Part shown: positions 49,301 to 55,300 of the stretch, in pieces
How positions within the stretch are numbered: the stretch's first letter is position 1
Layout: every line of letters begins with the position of its first letter
NCBI GenBank assembly: GCA_028687435.1
Contig: JAQUAF010000014.1
Location: 1 to 64,000, forward strand
DNA from: Verrucomicrobiia bacterium
Lineage (GTDB): Bacteria; Verrucomicrobiota; Verrucomicrobiia; JABWAM01
DNA: 64,000 nt
Reading direction: 5' to 3'
The notes under the pieces: model-generated
Seen by the model: only the letters and a program-made list of their open reading frames with translations
Told to the model about the DNA's origin: nothing
The model's database searches: none
Program-made: the position numbers and the translations under genes

Positions 49301-52300
49301 TCAATCTGTCGGCGGCGAATCCCGACCGTTTGAGGGCGGTGGTGAAAAATCTCCTCGAATGGATGGCGAACGCCAATCCCGAAGAGGCGGGACAGCCCGC
49401 GCTGGCGGATGTTGCCTTCACCTTGCAGACTGGACGCGAGTCGTTGGAGGAACGGCTTGCCTTCGTGGTGTCCGCCTGGGGCGGGTTGAAGATGGCGTTG
49501 GAGGGTTTCCTGTCCGGCGATCCGGCGGTTGAATTCATTGCCGGCAACGCGCGGCAGACGGACGGCGCCCCGGCGTTGCTGGTGGAGGGCGAGGAAGGAC
49601 GGCAATTCCTCGACAGCCTGATTCACAAGCGGAACTTGAACAAACTGGCGCGCTTGTGGGTGAACGGCGTGGAAATTCCATGGGAGAATTTGTACGAGGG
49701 GCAATCCCCGAGGCGCGCGCGGTTGCCGGGGTATCCGTTCGCGCGGGAGCGGTATTGGATTCCCGCGGATTGGCGTCCGGCGGCGGGATTGGCGGCCGAT
49801 GTGCAGGGCGGCTGGCTGCATCCGCTGGTTCAGCGCAATGAATCGACGTTGCGCGAGCAGATTTTCCGCAGCCGGTTCAGCGGAGAGGAAGTGTTTTTCC
49901 GCGACCACGTGGCGCAGGGGCAAAAAATGATGCCGGGCGCGGCAACGCTGGAACTCGCGTTGACGGGGTTGCGTCTGGCGGCCGAAACCGACGGCATTCG
50001 TTTGCGCGAGGTGTTGTGGGCGCAGCCTGTGGCGGCGGGCGAGGGCGGGGTGGCGGTGAAGCTGGGTTTGACGCCGGATGAGAGCGGGTCGGTGAATTTC
50101 GAGTTGAGCAACGAGGCGGGCGACGTCCTGGCGCACGGCAGGGGCGAGGCATGGGATGCGGCGGAACGCGAGGTGCTGGATCTTTCCGCGATCCAGGCGC
50201 GTTGCGGACAGCGGCTGGAGGCGAAGGCGCTCTATGAATCCTTCGCGTCGCACGGTTTGGTTTATGGCGAGGGGTTGCGCGTGATCCGGCAGATCGGCCA
50301 TGGCGATGGCGAAATGTGGAGCGAACTGGTTGTGCCCGCGGGCTGGGAAGCCGGAAAATACCGCTTGCATCCGGCGTTGGTGGACGGGGCGCTGCAAAGC
50401 CTGGGCGTGTTGGGCGGCGGTGGCGAGGTGTTGGAAGTGCCGTTTGCCGTGAGCGAGGTGTGCTGCGTCGAGGCGTTGCCGGAAAGGTGTTTTGCGTATG
50501 GCCGGATTGAGGAGCAGAGCGGCGGCTCGCGGCGGTATGAAATCAAGCTGTTGAGCGAAAAGGGGGAGGTGCTGGCCTGGTTGCGGGGATTGACGGTGCG
50601 GCGCCTGGAGAAACCAAAGGCCGAAGCCTTGTTCTACCGGCCAGTGTGGCAGCCTCGGGAATTGTCGTCCGCGGCGGCTCCCGCCGGCGGCGTGTTGCTG
50701 CTGCTGGATGAAACCGGCGGCTGGGAAAAGACATGGGCTGATGCGGGTTGGTCCGTTGTTCGCGTGACGCCCGGGTCGCGCTACGAGTCGCATGGTTTGG
50801 CGGTTTCCTTGCGGCGCGATCAGATTGAGGATTACGAACGGTTGTTGCGGGAGCATCCTGCCGCGGCGGTCGTGCATGGCTGGTCCAAGGCCGGCGTGGA
50901 ATTGGACGAGGCTCTGGAGCGGGGCGTTTGCAGCGTGCATATCCTGACCCAGGCTCTGATGAAAACGGGGCGCGGCGAGACGTTGACCATGTTGTATGTC
51001 TATCCCGCAGGCGAGGCGGTTTACGAGGCGGTGGGCGGGTACGCCAAGAGCCTGCGCATGGAACAGCCGAAGCTGCGTCTGAAAACCGCGGGGGTGGAGA
51101 AAATCGGCGATATTCTGCCGGGTGAATTGACGGACGAATCGTTGGAGGTCCGCTTCCGCAACGGTCAGCGCGAGACGCGGAAACTGGAGGAAGTGAAACC
51201 GGCGGACGGTCCGGCGGCGAAGAATCTGAAGGCGGGCGGAGTCTATGCGGTGACCGGCGGCGCGGGTGGGCTGGGGCTTGTCTTTGCCGAATATCTGGCA
51301 AAGGAATACAACGCGCGATTGGTCCTGGCAGGGCGTTCGGATCTGTCGGAGGAAAAACGCGAACGCCTGGCCGGCTTGGGCGAAAATGTGATTTACGTGA
51401 AGGCGGACGTCGGAGATCCGTCCGGCGCGGCGGAGATGGTGCGTCAGGCAAAGGAACGGTTCGGACGCCTCGACGGCATCCTGCACGCGGCCGGGGAATT
51501 GCGCGACGGATTGATCTGGAGCAAGAGCCGGGAGGATTTGATGGCGGTTTTGCGTTCCAAGGTGCGGGGGCTTCTCGCCCTGGACGCCGCCACGCGAGAG
51601 GAACCGTTGGATTGGCTGGCGCTTTTCTCCTCCACCGCGGGTCTGCTGGGTAACGCGGGGCAGAGCGATTATGCCTACGCCAACGCGTTCATGGACGCAT
51701 GGGCGAGGCGACGGGCGGAGCAGGGCGGGGAACATTGCGGACGGGTGGTTTCCATCAACTGGCCGCTGTGGCAATCCGGCGGCATGCAGGCCAAGGGCGG
51801 GAGCGGCGAGGAATTTGGGTTGGCGGCGCTGGACCGGGCCTCGGGTCTGGAGATTTTCGAGCGGGCGCTGGCCATCGGCGAACCCCAGATTTGGGGTTGT
51901 CTCGGCAATCGTGAGAAAATCCGGACGCGATTGATCGAAGCGCCGGCGGCGAAGCCGGCCGTTAGCGTCGCTCCCGCGGTTTCCCAAGCGGTTCCGGGCG
52001 ATTTTATGGGCAAACGGGAGGCGGTGGAGTATCTCAAACAAAAATTTGCCGCCCTGACCAAGCTGCCCCTGGCGCAGATTCACGGGGATGAGCCGATCGA
52101 AAACTACGGGCTGGATTCCATCACCGCCGCGTCGTTCGCGCAGGTGTTGGAAAAAGATTTAGGCGAACTCTCGAAAACCTTGCTGTTCGAATACCAGACC
52201 CTCGATGCGCTGGCGGATTTTCTGATGAAGAACCACGGCGAAGCCTTGAGGGAAGTGGCGGGTGGGAGGAAGACGGAGATTGCCAAGCCGGCCGAGGTGG

Positions 52301-55300
52301 TCAAACCCATAACGGTTTGGCGGAGCGGTGGTGCGGCAGGGAGCGGTGGTGCGGGAGCCCCACCCTCCATTGGCAAGATGGAAAATGAAGAGCGGGCCTT
52401 CGCCGCGCCGGAGTGGCTTCAGCCACGTAGGCGGGTGGATGAGGAGATTGCGATCATCGGGGTGTCGGGGCGTTATCCTTTGGCGGATGATCTGGAGGAA
52501 TTCTGGAGCAACCTGGCGGCGGGGAAGGATTGCATCGGCGAGGTGCCGCAGGATCGCTGGGATTATCATTCTTACTATGATTCCGAACCCGGCAAGCCGG
52601 GCAAAACGAGCAATAAATGGGGCGGATTCATGCGCGACGTGGATAAATTCGACGCCATGTTCTTCAATATTTCCCCGCGCGAGGCGCAATTCATGGATCC
52701 GCAGGAACGGTTGTTCCTCGAAACCGTGTGGCAGACGCTGGAGGACGGCGGTTATTGCAAGTCGGGGCTGAACGATCGCAAGGTGGGCGTGTTTGTGGGC
52801 GTGATGTATGCGCAGTATCAGCTTTACGGAGTGGAGGAGCGGCTCAAGGGGAATCCCATCTCGTTGAGCGCGTCGTTCGCGACCATCGCCAACCGGATCT
52901 CCTATTATTTCAACTGGCACGGCCCCAGCATGGCGGTGGACACGATGTGTTCGTCGTCGCTGACTTCCATTCACCTGGCTTGCGAAAGCCTGAAGCGTGG
53001 CGAATGCGAAATGGCCGTGGCGGGAGGGGTGAACACCACGGTGCATCCGGAAAAGGATATTGTCCTGAGCCAGAGCGGGTTCAGCGCGAGCGACGGGCGG
53101 TGCAAGGCGTTCGGAGAGGGCGGGGACGGTTATGTGCCGGGCGAGGGCGTGGGCGCGCTGTTGTTGAAGCCCCTGTCGCGGGCCAGGGCGGATGGGGACC
53201 GGATTTATGGCGTGATCAAGGCCAGTGCGTTGAACCATGGCGGAAAAACCAACGGTTACACGGTGCCGAACTCCAAGTCGCAGGCCGAGGTGATCCTGGA
53301 CGCGCTGGGCAAAGCCGGGATCGATCCGAGGGCGATCGGTTACATCGAGGCGCATGGAACGGGCACATCCTTGGGCGATCCGATCGAAATCACGGGATTG
53401 CAGCAGGCGTTCACCTCGGCGATGAAAAATACGGGAGGCGTCATCCGTCCGTTCTGCGCCATCGGTTCGGTGAAATCGAACATCGGGCATTGCGAATCCG
53501 CGGCGGGCATCGCCGGTGTCACCAAGGTGTTGTTGCAGTTGAAACACAAGAAACTGGTGCCGTCGATCCATGCGGAAACGCTGAATCCGCGGATCAAGTT
53601 CGATTCCACCTGGTTCCGCGTGCAGCGGCGGCTGGAGGCGTGGGATGCTCCGCGCGTGGCGGGCAAGGCGGGGCCGCGTCTGGCGGGCGTCAGTTCGTTC
53701 GGGGCGGGCGGCGCCAACGCGCATCTGTTGATCGAGGAATATCGCGAAGCCCAGGCGCCGGTCGGTTTGCCGCAGCCGGTCCAACCGGTGTTGGTCGTGT
53801 TGTCGGCGAAAAACGAGGAACGGTTGCGGGTGGTCGCGGCAAGGTTGTTGCGAAACCTGGAGTTCCGCCTCAGCCGCGAGGCGAACGGCGAGGGCGTGAA
53901 CGAGGCGACCGAGCCGGAGTTCCTGCGGCGGATGGCTTATACCTTGCAGACGGGACGCGAGGCGCTGGAGGAACGTCTGGTGTTGGAAATATCCCATCTG
54001 CGGGAGGCGGTGGAAAAATTGAAATGCTGGCTGGGGGATGGCGAGACGGCGGGTTTGCAGCGCGGTCATGCGAAGAAGCCCACGGACGAAGTCGGGAAAT
54101 TGAGGGAAGCCGGCACGCTGGAGGCCACGGTCCGGGCGCTGGCGGGTGAAAGGAATCTTTCCGCGCTGGGGCGTTTGTGGACCGGCGGCGCGACGGTGGA
54201 TTGGACGTTGCTTTATGGCGATAAAATGCCGGGGAAAACCGGCTTGCCGGTGTATCCGTTTGCGCGAACCCGCTACTGGGTGCCGAAACGGGGATTTCGG
54301 CAGACCAAACCGGCGGACGCGGGCGGAAATGAAAGGGAACAGGCGCAGGCGGCGGTTGCGGTCAGCCAGCCGGAATCCCAGCCGGATTCTTTCCCGAGCC
54401 GGTTGTTGATGCCGGATTGGACGGCGGCGGGCGAAACGGACGGGGGCGGGCGGCTTTCCGTGTCCGGGGATCGTTCCCAGCCGGTGGAGGTTCATGAGGA
54501 ACGGTTGAATTCAACCCTGCTGGTTTATTCGGTTGAGAGGGAATTGCAAAAAGCGTTGGCGCAAATTCATGACGCCGGGCTGGTGACGCGAATCCGCGTG
54601 GGGGATCGGACCGCGTTGGTGAACGAGCGGGAGTGGGAGGTGGGCAGGGATGACGAACACGGGTTTGCCCATTGCCTGGAACAATTGGCGCGGCCGGGGC
54701 GGGTTTATTTCACCGGCGGATTGGGATTGACGCTGGAAGGGGATGAGGTGGCGCGGGTGGTGTTGGCGCAAAAACACGGCGCGCTGGCTTTCCTGCGGTT
54801 GATGCGGGGCATGGACCGGTTGGGGTGGCTGGATAAATCCATGGCCATCAAGGCGGTGACGGCGGGAGCGTTTGAGGTGGCGCCCGGCGAGTTGGTGTCG
54901 CCTTATGGCGCGGGCTTGACCGGGCTGGTCGGTTCGCTGGTCAAGGAATACCCGCAGTTGGAGATGTCCTGCCTGGATGTCGCGGAGGGCGATTTGAATG
55001 ATGCGGAACGGATCAGGCGGATGGCGCGGATGATTGCCGCCGGGCCGGGGCAGCATGCCGGGGAGAAAATGGCGTTGCGCGACGGAAAACGGTTCCAATT
55101 GCAATTGCGGCTGGCCGAACCGGTGGCGGGAAGCGGCGGCGGACAGGTCTTTCGCCAGGGCGGACGGTACATGATCCTGGGCGGCGGCGGCAGCATTGGT
55201 TTTTATCTGAGCCAATATCTTGCGCGAACCGCCAAAGCCAGGCTGGCCTGGGTGGGACGGCGTCCCCTTGACGCGGGCCTTCAGGAACGCATGGAACAGA

